Below are positions 43,049-51,199 of a stretch of 64,000 nucleotides of DNA, one piece after another. The stretch's first letter is position 1, and each line of letters starts with the position of its first letter. This DNA is from Dietzia alimentaria 72. GTDB taxonomy: Bacteria; Actinomycetota; Actinomycetes; Mycobacteriales; Mycobacteriaceae. The stretch is from NCBI RefSeq assembly GCF_000226215.1, contig NZ_AGFF01000007.1:62001-126000 (forward strand), given 5' to 3'. The notes under the pieces are model-generated. The model made no database searches, was not told where the DNA came from, and worked only from the letters and a program-made list of their open reading frames with translations. Both the position numbers and the translations under genes were made by a program.

Positions 43049-45019
43049 TCAGCCGCGCGTGCCCTTGGTCCGGATCTGCTCCATGATCGACGGATCCGAC
43101 AGGGTGGAGGTGTCGCCACCGTCGCGGCCTTCGGCCATGTCCTTGAGGAGCCGACGCATGATCTTGCCGGAGCGTGTCTTGGGCAGTTCGGGCACGATCG
43201 TGATGTCCCGGGGCTTGGCGATGGGGGAGATCTCGGTGGAGACCCGAGCCCGCAGCTCGTCGATGAGCGCGCGGTGATGGTCCGTGTCCTCGGGGGCGCT
43301 CTCACGCAGGATCACGTACGCGACGATCGCCTGACCTGTGGTGTCGTCGTTCGCGCCCACGACCGCGGCCTCGGCGACGGAGTCATGTCCGACGAGGGCG
43401 GACTCGACCTCGGAGGTCGAGATCCGGTGGCCGGAGATGTTCATGACGTCGTCGACGCGACCCAGGACCCAGAGCGCACCGTCGGCGTCCCACTTGGCGC
43501 CGTCACCGGCGAAGTAGTACCCCTCCTCGGCGAAGCGTGACCAGTAGGTATCCCGGTAGCGCTCCATGTCGCCCCAGATGCCGCGGAGCATGGCGGGCCA
43601 CGGCTCGGTGATCACCAGGAAGCCCTGTTCCTCGGCGGCGACCTCCTTGGCGTCGCCGTCGACGATCGACGCACTGATGCCGGGCAGTGGTCGCATGGCG
43701 GAACCCGGCTTGGTCTCGGTGACGCCGGGCAGCGGCGAGATCATGATCGCCCCGGTCTCGGTCTGCCACCAGGTGTCGACAATCGGGACGGCGTTGCCAC
43801 CGATGTGCTCGTGGTACCAGCGCCATGCCTCCGGGTTAATGGGCTCACCCACTGAGCCGAGCACCCGGATCGAGCTGAGGTCGTGGGCCTTGGGGATCTC
43901 GCGGCCCCACTTCATGAACGTGCGGATGAGCGTCGGCGCGGCGTAGTAGATGCTGACGCCGTACTTCTCGATGATCTCGAAGTGCCGGTGCTCGTTCGGC
44001 GAGTTGGGCGTGCCCTCGTAGACCATGCAGGTGGCGCCGTTGGAGAGCGGGCCGTAGACGCCGTAGGTGTGACCGGTGACCCATCCGACGTCGGCGGTGC
44101 ACCAGTAGACGTCCTCGCCGGCCTTGTGGTCGAACACCACGTGGTGCGTGTAGGACGCCTGGACCAGGTACCCGCCGGTGGTATGGATGATGCCCTTGGG
44201 CTTACCGGTGGTCCCGGAGGTGTAGAGCACGAACAGCGGGTGCTCGGAGTCGAAGCCCTCGGGGGTGTGATCCGCGGACTGGGCCGGGATGACCTCGTCC
44301 CACCACACGTCACGCTCGTCCTGCCAGTCCACGTCGATCCCGGTGCGGCGCACCACGAGGACCTTCTGGACGGACGCCGCCGGGCCGTCGACGCTGGGCA
44401 TGGAGTCGCCGAGTGCCTCGTCCACGGATGACTTCAGCGGGGCGGGCTTGCCGCGCCGGAACTGCCCGTCGGCGGTGATGACCACCTTGGCCTCCGCGTC
44501 GTCGACACGGGATCGGAGTGCCTGCGAGGAGAACCCGGCAAACACCACGGAGTGGGTCAGGCCCAGGCGCGCACACGCCAACATCGCGACGTAGGTCTCG
44601 GGCAGCAGAGGCATGTAGATGGCCACGCGGTCGCCGGCCACCAGACCCAGAGAGCTCAAGTAGTTGGCGGCGCGGCTCACCTCGTCCTTGAGGTCGGAGT
44701 AGGTGATGTCGCGGGAGTCGTCCGTGGGCTCTCCCACCCAGTGGATGGCCACCCGGTCGCCGTTGCCCGCCTCGACATGGCGGTCCACGCAGTTATAGGA
44801 CGCGTTGAGCGTGCCGTCGACGAACCACTTGGCCACCGGGGCGTCGGACCAGTCGAGGACCTGGTTCCACTCGGAGTTCCAGTCCAGTCGCCGAGCCTGC
44901 TCGTCCCAGTAGGCCAGACGGTCGGAGGATGCGCGCTCGTACTCATCGGGACCGGCGTTGGCCTGCTCGGCGAACGCGGGGTCGGGGGCGAAGGTCTCGT
45001 TGTGGTCCTGAGCGGTCAT
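43049..45019 (-). CDS. acs: Acetyl-CoA synthetase
   Basis: AMP-forming acetate-CoA ligase, 656 residues. Motifs: YTSGTTGKPKGIIHTTGGYL (adenylate loop), GWVTGHTYGVYGPL, and TWWQTETG. The C-terminal PKTRSGKIMRRLL contains the Lys that is reversibly acetylated in homologues. Monocistronic. A perfect TGTGA-N6-TCACA palindrome 74 bases upstream of the ATG suggests control by Crp/GlxR, as known for acs in relatives. Confidence 0.96.
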   Translation of the reverse strand: MTAQDHNETFAPDPAFAEQANAGPDEYERASSDRLAYWDEQARRLDWNSEWNQVLDWSDAPVAKWFVDGTLNASYNCVDRHVEAGNGDRVAIHWVGEPTDDSRDITYSDLKDEVSRAANYLSSLGLVAGDRVAIYMPLLPETYVAMLACARLGLTHSVVFAGFSSQALRSRVDDAEAKVVITADGQFRRGKPAPLKSSVDEALGDSMPSVDGPAASVQKVLVVRRTGIDVDWQDERDVWWDEVIPAQSADHTPEGFDSEHPLFVLYTSGTTGKPKGIIHTTGGYLVQASYTHHVVFDHKAGEDVYWCTADVGWVTGHTYGVYGPLSNGATCMVYEGTPNSPNEHRHFEIIEKYGVSIYYAAPTLIRTFMKWGREIPKAHDLSSIRVLGSVGEPINPEAWRWYHEHIGGNAVPIVDTWWQTETGAIMISPLPGVTETKPGSAMRPLPGISASIVDGDAKEVAAEEQGFLVITEPWPAMLRGIWGDMERYRDTYWSRFAEEGYYFAGDGAKWDADGALWVLGRVDDVMNISGHRISTSEVESALVGHDSVAEAAVVGANDDTTGQAIVAYVILRESAPEDTDHHRALIDELRARVSTEISPIAKPRDITIVPELPKTRSGKIMRRLLKDMAEGRDGGDTSTLSDPSIMEQIRTKGTRG

Positions 45020-45092
45020 CGGAAGGCTCTCTCTCGGGGACAGAATTCACGGCGGCCGGGGTCGACACGGCGGAGGCGACGGAACCGGTGAT

Positions 45093-45108
45093 TGTGAGGG
45101 TAGTCACA
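45093..45108. promoter_or_regulatory. Crp/GlxR binding site upstream of acs
   Basis: TGTGAGGGTAGTCACA, a perfect TGTGA-N6-TCACA palindrome, lies 74-89 bases upstream of the acs start. The regulator itself is encoded about 8 kb away in this window. The centre is G-T-A-G rather than the preferred N-T-A-N of GlxR, so affinity may be moderate. Confidence 0.8.
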
Positions 45109-45172
45109 CGACCTAGCGAGTGTTTGACAGCACACCCGTCGGGGGGAGAGTGGGTGTCCCCGTCCCCTCTGC

Positions 45173-46174
45173 TCAGTCGCGGGACGCGGAGTCGTCCTCG
45201 GCGCGGCCTTTGTCCGAGGCGGCCCCCGAGGGTTTGGCGGGTGCGGACGTGGAGGTTTTCGCGCTCGTGGTGGAGTCGCCGGACTTTCCGGGGGCGGTGG
45301 GCTTCGTCGTCGTCGCTGTCGGGGTCTTCTTGTCGCCGCGGTCCTTCGACGACGCCTCGGGAGCGTCGCCGGGGGATGTCTCGCGAGAGATCGGCGTGGT
45401 CTGCGCGGTCGGTTGGTCTTTGGGCTCGGTGGATTTGTCCTTCGATCTAGTGGCCTCGTCCCTCGGCCCGGCGTTCGTGTTCTCCGGCGCCGGCGTGGTG
45501 CTCTTCGCAGGGGCGGCCGTGGTGCCCTTCGGCGTTTTCTGCTCAGGCTTGGAGCCGGTAGCGGTCTTGTTCTTCGTCGCGGCGTTGGTCTCGGTCGAGC
45601 GCTCGGTCCTGGGCTCTGTCGTGGGCTCGGTGGAGCTCGTATCCGTTCGTTTGGCGCTGCCCTTGTCCGTGGGCTTCCCCGCGCTCTTCCCCGTGCCCTT
45701 GTCGGCGCTCTCGACGGTGGGCTCGACGGTGGGCTCGACGGTGCGCTCGCCGGGGCCCTTGGACTTGTCTTTCGAGGTGCGGTTGCTCTCATCTGTGCGA
45801 GCGGCGCCGGCAGCGACGTCGGCGGTGCCAGCACGTGGAGCATCGGCACGGGCTCCCGACGGGGCCTCGATCCCGTAGTACTCGAGCAGTGTGATCTCCT
45901 GCTCTGGGGTCAGAGCGTCCTCGGTGTGGTCGGGGCGAGGCGAATCGCGGACGACAGCGCGGGTGTGGTCGACGTGCAGCTCGTTGTCGAGTAGACGTGC
46001 GCCGTGGAGCGGGACGATCGCGTCGGCGGAGAAGATCCCGGTCGCCACGGTCGCAAAAGTGATTTTGCCGCTGGAGTCGTCCACATAGACCTGGCGTACC
46101 GCGCCGATCTTGGTCCCGGTCGAGTCGAAGGCGGTCGCGTCGAGCAGGGTGTCGAGCTGTTCCTTGAGGTTCAC
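45173..46174 (-). CDS. PRC-barrel protein with long Thr/Lys-rich tail
   Basis: A 333-residue protein. Residues 1 to about 85 are a PRC-barrel domain (LLDATAFDSTGTKIGAVRQVYVDD...ATVATGIFSADAIVPLHGARL). About 220 residues follow with low complexity, rich in Thr, Lys, Ser, Pro and Glu, including a short tandem TVEPTVEPTVES. No membrane segment or signal is present. The GTG start has GGAG upstream; a longer frame begins in the intergenic region. The tail is predicted to be disordered. PRC-barrel proteins of this order are involved in RNA processing or chromosome-associated tasks, but the tail is unusual, and I assign no function. Confidence 0.8.
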   Translation of the reverse strand: MNLKEQLDTLLDATAFDSTGTKIGAVRQVYVDDSSGKITFATVATGIFSADAIVPLHGARLLDNELHVDHTRAVVRDSPRPDHTEDALTPEQEITLLEYYGIEAPSGARADAPRAGTADVAAGAARTDESNRTSKDKSKGPGERTVEPTVEPTVESADKGTGKSAGKPTDKGSAKRTDTSSTEPTTEPRTERSTETNAATKNKTATGSKPEQKTPKGTTAAPAKSTTPAPENTNAGPRDEATRSKDKSTEPKDQPTAQTTPISRETSPGDAPEASSKDRGDKKTPTATTTKPTAPGKSGDSTTSAKTSTSAPAKPSGAASDKGRAEDDSASRD

Positions 46175-46377
46175 GGGGATCTCCGGGGTTCGAAGGTGAG
46201 CGTCGGACCCGAGCACGGAGTCCCTTTACCGATTGTGGTGATTACATCAGCTCGACAGCGGTTGAGTCGGCTGATAGTTAGCTGTGTCGGGGGATTTTCG
46301 ACCGTCTGCGTCCCGACGGCACCCCGACTCCGATGGTCACGGTGGGTCGCGGGCGGCTGATCGGTACCCTCGACCGC

Positions 46378-47136
46378 GTGACCTCCCCAGCCCACGACCC
46401 GCTCGCCCCGCTGGTGTCCCTGCCCGGCGTGGCCGACGCCGCGGAGGCCGCCCGGACCGCTCTGGCCACCGTGCACCGCCACCCGGCGAACAGGCGCGGC
46501 TGGCCCACCACGGCCGCAGAGTCGGTGTTGCGCGGTGCTCGGGCCTCGGCGGGTGTGGAGGGGGCGTCGGTGCGGCTCGACGCGGACGGCCACCACGACG
46601 ACGTGCTGGCCAGCGCACTGCGCGTGGCTGGGGAACTGACCGGCGAATCGCTGGACCGAGCAGTGGCGGTGTGGACCCGCTCGCCACTGCAGGAACTCGC
46701 GCACCTGCATCTGCTGGCCGCGTCCGGGCCCGGGGTGGACCCGGAAACACTCGGCCGACCGCGTGCGGAGTCGGGTGTCGCGGAGCGGCTCCAAGGTCTG
46801 GCGGAGCTGATCACCGGTGGGACCCGGGTGCCCGCGCCGATACTGGCGGCGGTCGTGTTGGGTGAGCTGTCGGGGTTGAAGCCGTTCGGTTCGTCGGATG
46901 GGATCGTCGCCCGCGCTGCGTTCCGCCTGGTCGCGGTGTCGACGGGGCTCGACCCGCACTGCCTCGGGGTGCCGGAAGTGACCTTTTATCGCGACCCGCG
47001 GGCGCACCGTACGGCGCTGGATGGATTCGTATCCGGCACCGAGGACGGCATCGCCGCCTGGTTGATCCACTGCTGCGATGCGCTCGAGGGCGGTGCGCGA
47101 GAGGCCGCGTCGATCGCCGAGGCCGCCGGCGCCTGA
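46378..47136 (+). CDS. Degenerate Fic-fold protein (Rv3662c type)
   Basis: A 252-residue cytoplasmic protein. The N-terminal RGWPTTAAESVLRGARASAGVEGASVRL resembles the inhibitory-helix-like start of Fic proteins, and LKPFGSSDGIVARAAFRLVAVSTGLDP corresponds to the Fic core HxFx[DE]GNGRxxR, but with His replaced by Lys and the GNGR loop by S-D-G-I, so AMP transfer is unlikely. Corresponds by position to Rv3662c. GTG start with TACCCT 7 nt upstream (leaderless). It converges on the HAD gene across a 404-base gap. Confidence 0.72.
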   Translation: MTSPAHDPLAPLVSLPGVADAAEAARTALATVHRHPANRRGWPTTAAESVLRGARASAGVEGASVRLDADGHHDDVLASALRVAGELTGESLDRAVAVWTRSPLQELAHLHLLAASGPGVDPETLGRPRAESGVAERLQGLAELITGGTRVPAPILAAVVLGELSGLKPFGSSDGIVARAAFRLVAVSTGLDPHCLGVPEVTFYRDPRAHRTALDGFVSGTEDGIAAWLIHCCDALEGGAREAASIAEAAGA

Positions 47137-47540
47137 CGTTTCCGGGGCCTGACGTGCGATTGGCGGGCCGGCCCTGGGGCCGACCCGCCGTCTCACTGCG
47201 GATCCATCGAGAGTTCCGGGTACCAGGCGTCCAATGGTCCGCCGTGTGGCCGGTCCGGGACAACCGCCGGTGGCGGCTGGCGCGGACCCACGGCTGGGTT
47301 TGCCTCTCGGGCGTTATCCGTCGCGTGGGTTCCGGAATGTCGATGACGGTGACTCGGGCGGGGGGCCGGTACTTCTCTTCCGTTCCGGTCCTGGCGTCGT
47401 TGCCACCGTGCACTCAGCATGCACGGACGAATGTCCTCCCGGCGATAGTGGAATCCCACAAGGAAACCCTCGGCTCGTGGGTGGGTTCGACTATCGCTCC
47501 GGAGTCGTCTTGTGACCCATGATGAGCGATTGGGCGGTTG
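47137..47540. other. Convergent gap, possible eroded small gene
   Basis: No confident gene. A minus-strand reading ending at 47193 (…HGGPLDAWYPELSMDPQ) and another minus frame upstream (EEKYRPPARVTVIDIPEPTR, about 47330-47390) both look protein-like but are in different frames, as if a small gene had suffered a frameshift. A hairpin directly downstream (47162-47189) fits a terminator for such a gene. Confidence 0.35.
47162..47189. terminator. Terminator hairpin after the Fic-like gene
   Basis: GGCGGGCCGGCC (47162-47173) pairs with GGCCGACCCGCC (47178-47189) over 12 positions with one mismatch and a 4-base loop, 25 bases after the stop codon. Confidence 0.7.
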
Positions 47541-48371
47541 CTACGCTGGGCGACGGGCGTCGCGGGCGAACGAGAGCACCGCGGCCCCCACTGCCAGCAC
47601 GATTGCCCCGACCCCCACGATCGGGCCCGTGGCGCGTTCGAGCGTCGGCAGCAGCGGGGTGGGGTTCGAGAACGTGAGGATTGGCCAGCCGCGTTCCAAG
47701 GCTTCGCGGCGCAGAACCCGGTCGGGGTTGACGACCGTGGGGTGGCCGACCTCCTCCAGCATCGGCAGGTCCGTCGACGAGTCGGAGTAAGCGTACGAGG
47801 CCTCGAGGTCGTAGCCGTAGCGCGTGGCGAACGCCCGGATGGCCTCGGCTTTACCAGGCCCCTGACAGTAGAACTCGATCTCCCCGCCATAGCGGCCGTT
47901 CGCGTCACGGTTCATGCGTGTACCGGCGTAGTGGTCCACGCCGAGCATCCTGGCGATCGGCGCCACGAGTTCCTCGCCGGAGGCCGAGACGATCACCAGG
48001 TCGTGGCCGAGGGCGCGGTGTTCGTCCAGGAGTTCCTGCGCCTCTGCGTAGACGGTGGGGGAGACGGTTTCCGTGAGCCCCTCGGTGACGATGCGCTCGA
48101 CCTTCTCCGGCTCCCAGCCCTTGGTGGCGGTGGCCATGGCCTGCCGCACCTTCTTCATCTGCTCGTCGTCCGCATCCGACAGGCTGAACGCCAGCTGCGT
48201 GTACGCCAGATCGATTACCGAGCGGCGCGAGAGGAGGCCTTCATCGAGGAATGACTTGTTGAAGGCGAACACCGACGAGGTGGCGATGATCGTCTTGTCG
48301 AGATCGAAGAACGCGGCGACCCGGCGGTGACGGTACGACGACCTGGGGCCCTGACGACGTGGGGCGGACAC
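47541..48371 (-). CDS. HAD-IB phosphatase with C-terminal membrane helix
   Basis: A 276-residue HAD-superfamily IB hydrolase (SerB-like; Rv3661 type). Motif I FFDLDKTI, motif II VIVSASGEE, and motif III SYAYSDSSTDLPMLEEVG are all intact. The last about 45 residues contain a hydrophobic helix (IVGVGAIVLAVGAAVLSFA), which suggests membrane attachment. Mycobacterial homologues lie beside ssd; phosphoserine or lipid phosphatase roles are possible. GTG start with TATCCT 7 nt upstream (leaderless). Divergent from ssd. Confidence 0.88.
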   Translation of the reverse strand: MSAPRRQGPRSSYRHRRVAAFFDLDKTIIATSSVFAFNKSFLDEGLLSRRSVIDLAYTQLAFSLSDADDEQMKKVRQAMATATKGWEPEKVERIVTEGLTETVSPTVYAEAQELLDEHRALGHDLVIVSASGEELVAPIARMLGVDHYAGTRMNRDANGRYGGEIEFYCQGPGKAEAIRAFATRYGYDLEASYAYSDSSTDLPMLEEVGHPTVVNPDRVLRREALERGWPILTFSNPTPLLPTLERATGPIVGVGAIVLAVGAAVLSFARDARRPA

Positions 48372-48497
48372 ACTCTCGAGGATACGGCCCCGGCCGCCGA
48401 GGCGTGGTTATCCACAGCCCCGTTGTTCTCCACAGTCCGGGCTCCCGACGCGCGCACGGAGGCCTATCCCGCACCTGAGGTGCGCGACGCTGTGTCC

Positions 48498-49589
48498 GTG
48501 AACAACACCACCGCACCGGCGTCGGCAGGTCGCCACGGCCAGAGCCGTACCCGTGCCTCCTGGCAGGTACCCGGGCTGGCCGGGGCCGTGGCGGTGGATG
48601 TGACCGACCCTGACCTCGATGCCGACGTGCGCGCCGTCCTGGCCGCCCTCGCGCTGGATGCAGCCCCGGGTGGTGACCCCTCCGCCGGCGTGCTGGTCAC
48701 GGACCGAACCGATGCCGGAGCGGGCCGCGGAAGGTCACGCGTGGTGCGGGTCGGTTCGGACCAACGGCCCCACGGCGACGACGACGAGGTTCTGCGGCTG
48801 CCCTCCGGGACCGGCGATCTGGTGGCAGCGCTCGTGGCGCAGGAACGGACATCCTCCGGTCTGCTGGTCATGGTCCAGAGTGCGGTGGGTGGCTGCGGTG
48901 CGAGCACGCTGGCGGCGGCGATAGCAGTCCGGGCCGCATCGTCAACACGCACGCTCCTGGTGGAAGCAGATCCGCGCGGCACGGGTGTCGACATCTTGCT
49001 GGGCAGCGAAACCGAGCCCGGCCTCCGTGTGGAGGACGTGCGTGCCGAGCTCGGCGGACCCGATCCGGAGGCACTCTGGGGCGCCGTCGCGATGGCACTG
49101 CCCGGGCTCGGGATCCTGGCCCGATCCCGGACCCGGCCCGCAGACGGCACGCCGGACGCCGCGACCGATGGCGCACTCGGCGCCGCGTGGGCACATCGTT
49201 CCGCGGGCGGGCTGGTGGTCTGCGACTCGGGCGCCATCAGCGGCGGGCAGGGACCCGGAGGGCCGGGGGGCGCGGACCTCGCCGTCGTGGTGACCAGGGC
49301 CGATCTCTCCGGAGCGGTGGCGGCTGCACGGGCGTTGGCCGCCGCGCCGGACGCGGTCCTGGTGGTGCGCACCGGACGGGCGGACCCGCTCCACCCGGCT
49401 GATGTCGCCGACGCCGCCGGGGTGGGGCGCTGGCACGCCCTGCCGGAGCTCGGGGCGGTCAGGCGCGCGGTCGGAGCCGGGAACCTGGCGGCCGCGCTCG
49501 GGGGCCGACGTGCAGGTCGGGGGCGTGTGCGTCGATTGACTGCTGTGGCCGATGCGGTGCTGGGGGAGGTCGGAATCGATGAACGGTGA
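48498..49589 (+). CDS. ssd: Septum-site-determining-like ATPase Ssd/TadZ-type
   Basis: A 363-residue MinD/ParA-like protein of the Ssd (Rv3660c) family, associated with tad/Flp pilus loci. The deviant P-loop region is MVQSAVGGCGASTLAAAIAV with Ser in place of the catalytic Lys pattern, and LLVEADPRGTGVDILLG is switch-like. Start uncertain: GTG at 48498 (MNNTTAP-type) is used; GTG at 48492 or an upstream start are possible, limited by the divergent HAD gene. In mycobacteria Ssd alters septation; here its tad partners downstream are truncated. It overlaps tadA by 11 bases. Confidence 0.85.
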   Translation: MNNTTAPASAGRHGQSRTRASWQVPGLAGAVAVDVTDPDLDADVRAVLAALALDAAPGGDPSAGVLVTDRTDAGAGRGRSRVVRVGSDQRPHGDDDEVLRLPSGTGDLVAALVAQERTSSGLLVMVQSAVGGCGASTLAAAIAVRAASSTRTLLVEADPRGTGVDILLGSETEPGLRVEDVRAELGGPDPEALWGAVAMALPGLGILARSRTRPADGTPDAATDGALGAAWAHRSAGGLVVCDSGAISGGQGPGGPGGADLAVVVTRADLSGAVAAARALAAAPDAVLVVRTGRADPLHPADVADAAGVGRWHALPELGAVRRAVGAGNLAAALGGRRAGRGRVRRLTAVADAVLGEVGIDER

Positions 49590-50146
49590 GGACGCGGATA
49601 CCGGGGTGCTGCCGCCGGATCTGGTGGACCGGGTGCGCGCACGCCTGGCGGGGCTCGGTGTGGAGCCCGACCCGGATGAAGTGGTGCGTGCCGTCCGCGC
49701 CGAGTCCGGCGTGCTGCACGGGCACCTCGATCTGCTGCGCACCGCCCGACTCGTGCGAGAGCATCTTGCCGGGGCCGGGCCGCTCGAAGCGCTGCTGGCC
49801 AGTCCCGGGGTGACCGATGTGGTGGTGGACGGGCCCGGTCCCGCACTGGTCGACCGCGGTGCGGGCCTCGAGGAAACTGAAGTCGTGGTGCCGACGGAGG
49901 CGGAGTTGCGCTCGCTCGCCGTCCGACTGGCCGGGCGGGCGGGGCAGCGGCTCGACGACGCCCGTCCCTGGGCCGATTGAGTGGTGCGTTCGCGCGACGG
50001 GATGGCGTGGCGACTCCATGCGGTCCTGCCGCCGGTCGCCGTCGATGGAACCTGCCTGTCACTACGGGTGTCGAGGCCTACGCAAGCGACGTTCGACAAG
50101 CTGGTCGACTCCGGCACCGTGCCCGCGGACGTTGAACCCGTGGTCG
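49579..50146 (+). pseudogene. tadA: tadA (secretion ATPase) truncated and interrupted
   Basis: The N-terminal part of a TadA/CpaF-type ATPase (Rv3659c). The ATG has GGGAGG upstream. It reads normally to DARPWAD, then meets a TGA at 49978-49980 and continues in the same frame (RLHAVLPPVAVDGTCLSLRV...FDKLVDSGTVPADVEPVV) up to about 50146. There homology to TadA stops, just before the Walker A and B regions that follow in intact members. So the gene carries both a nonsense codon and an end cut by the island. No ATPase could be made. Confidence 0.85.
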
Positions 50147-50535
50147 AATCGCCGCTGGCCATGGACGCCGCGACGACGGCGATCACGGCCACGAGCAGAA
50201 CTGCGGCCAGAGCGGCCAAATACGAGGAGAATTCACCCTCGGCCCCGAACCCGTGCCCCAAGGGGCATACGTCGCTGGACTTCAAGATGGTTTCCAGCAG
50301 CAAGGCTAAACGGATTGGCGGCAGACTACGAGAATGTGCCGAGCAGAGGGACCTGCAGCACCCACCGTCGGTACAGACCTGATTACACGCGAGCAGGGCG
50401 GAACGTCGTCGACCGACACCGGCTTACGGTCATGTCGATCGCGACAACAATGGAGCACACCTACCGTTTTTGAACGGTAGGTGTGTACACTTGTCGTAGC
50501 CGACAGGGCTGGCATCGATGAGAGGAACTTCGCGA
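50147..50535. other. Left end of island, no complete gene
   Basis: Between the cut tadA and the regulator there is no intact gene. On the minus strand, 50160-50303 reads as a membrane-like segment (EFSSYLAALAAVLLVAVIA near its centre), which is cut at the tadA junction and may be a gene fragment brought in with the island. The last 80 bases hold the promoter and hairpin of the regulator. Confidence 0.45.
50456..50485 (+). promoter_or_regulatory. Hairpin/operator at the regulator promoter
   Basis: CACACCTACCGTT (50456-50468) and AACGGTAGGTGTG (50473-50485) form perfect 13-bp arms around TTTG. A TACACT -10-like hexamer follows at 50486-50491, directly against the right arm. Such a position suits an operator bound by the downstream regulator, or an RNA hairpin if transcription begins further upstream. 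Confidence 0.6.
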
Positions 50536-51132
50536 ATGGGGATCAAATTATCGACGGGGCAGGTCGCGGAGGAGCTCGCGAGCTTGCTCGAGACCAAGTC
50601 CGGACGGCCTACTGTGACCGGCGAGAAGATCTTGACGCTCGTTGCAACCGGGCTTTTCAAGAACATCGGGTCGGGCAAGCAGGTCCGTGTTGACCGTGAC
50701 GATGTGGTCGCGCTCGCCAGCCGTACCCGCTATGTTTCAAATCCCGCAGAAATCGCCGAACTGATCTTCCGAGTGAGTGTCATAGAGTCACGGCCTGACC
50801 CGCGCCGCGATATGCACGGAAGGCCGCTACGTAGCTCGGCCGGTGTGGACTACTCGACCCCGAGCGCGCTCGGAGGCATTGAGGGAGTGTGGGAGCTAAG
50901 TCTGCCGACGGCGAATCGACTCGTTGCTGAACGAGGAATTCTTCTCGCCAGCTGCAAAGGGTATATCCATCCAAGCCATGTTCGCGAGATCGTCCGATGG
51001 GAACAGGTGGAGGACAGCCCTCGACGCTATTTTCGCACAGCGCCGGCATCCGCCACCGTGAAGAAGGTCGTCGGCAGCGGCCTGTGGATCGATGTGCCGC
51101 CGGGTCGGGAGTCCGACATCCTTGTCGGCTGA
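50536..51132 (+). CDS. Putative HTH regulator at the left of the R-M genes
   Basis: A 198-residue protein I do not recognise as a named family. The N-terminal 60 residues (TGQVAEELASLLETKSGRPT, then ILTLVATGLFKNIGSG and VDRDDVVALA) look like a MerR/excisionase-like winged helix. The middle has LSLPTANRLVAERGILLASCKGYIHPSHVREIVRW, a second possible helix-turn-helix. No catalytic motif. I chose the second ATG, with AGAGGA nine bases upstream. It converges on the R-M genes across a hairpin, and is a candidate controller (C-protein-like) or a repressor of the island. Confidence 0.6.
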   Translation: MGIKLSTGQVAEELASLLETKSGRPTVTGEKILTLVATGLFKNIGSGKQVRVDRDDVVALASRTRYVSNPAEIAELIFRVSVIESRPDPRRDMHGRPLRSSAGVDYSTPSALGGIEGVWELSLPTANRLVAERGILLASCKGYIHPSHVREIVRWEQVEDSPRRYFRTAPASATVKKVVGSGLWIDVPPGRESDILVG

Positions 51133-51144
51133 CCCTGAGGGAAG

Positions 51145-51187
51145 CGTGTACTCCGTCTGACCTGGTTCTGGGCCGGCGGAGTACACG
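51145..51187. terminator. Terminator between regulator and restriction gene
   Basis: CGTGTACTCCG (51145-51155) and CGGAGTACACG (51177-51187) form perfect 11-bp arms with a 21-base loop, in the same convergent position as the chromosomal hairpins and with a similar TGTACTCC element. Confidence 0.65.
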
Positions 51188-51199
51188 GTGGGGACTTGC

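Noticed and set aside
50160-50303. Membrane-helix-like minus-strand reading at the left island end
   Set aside because: Too short, with no start signal and cut at the tadA junction; listed only as a possible fragment.
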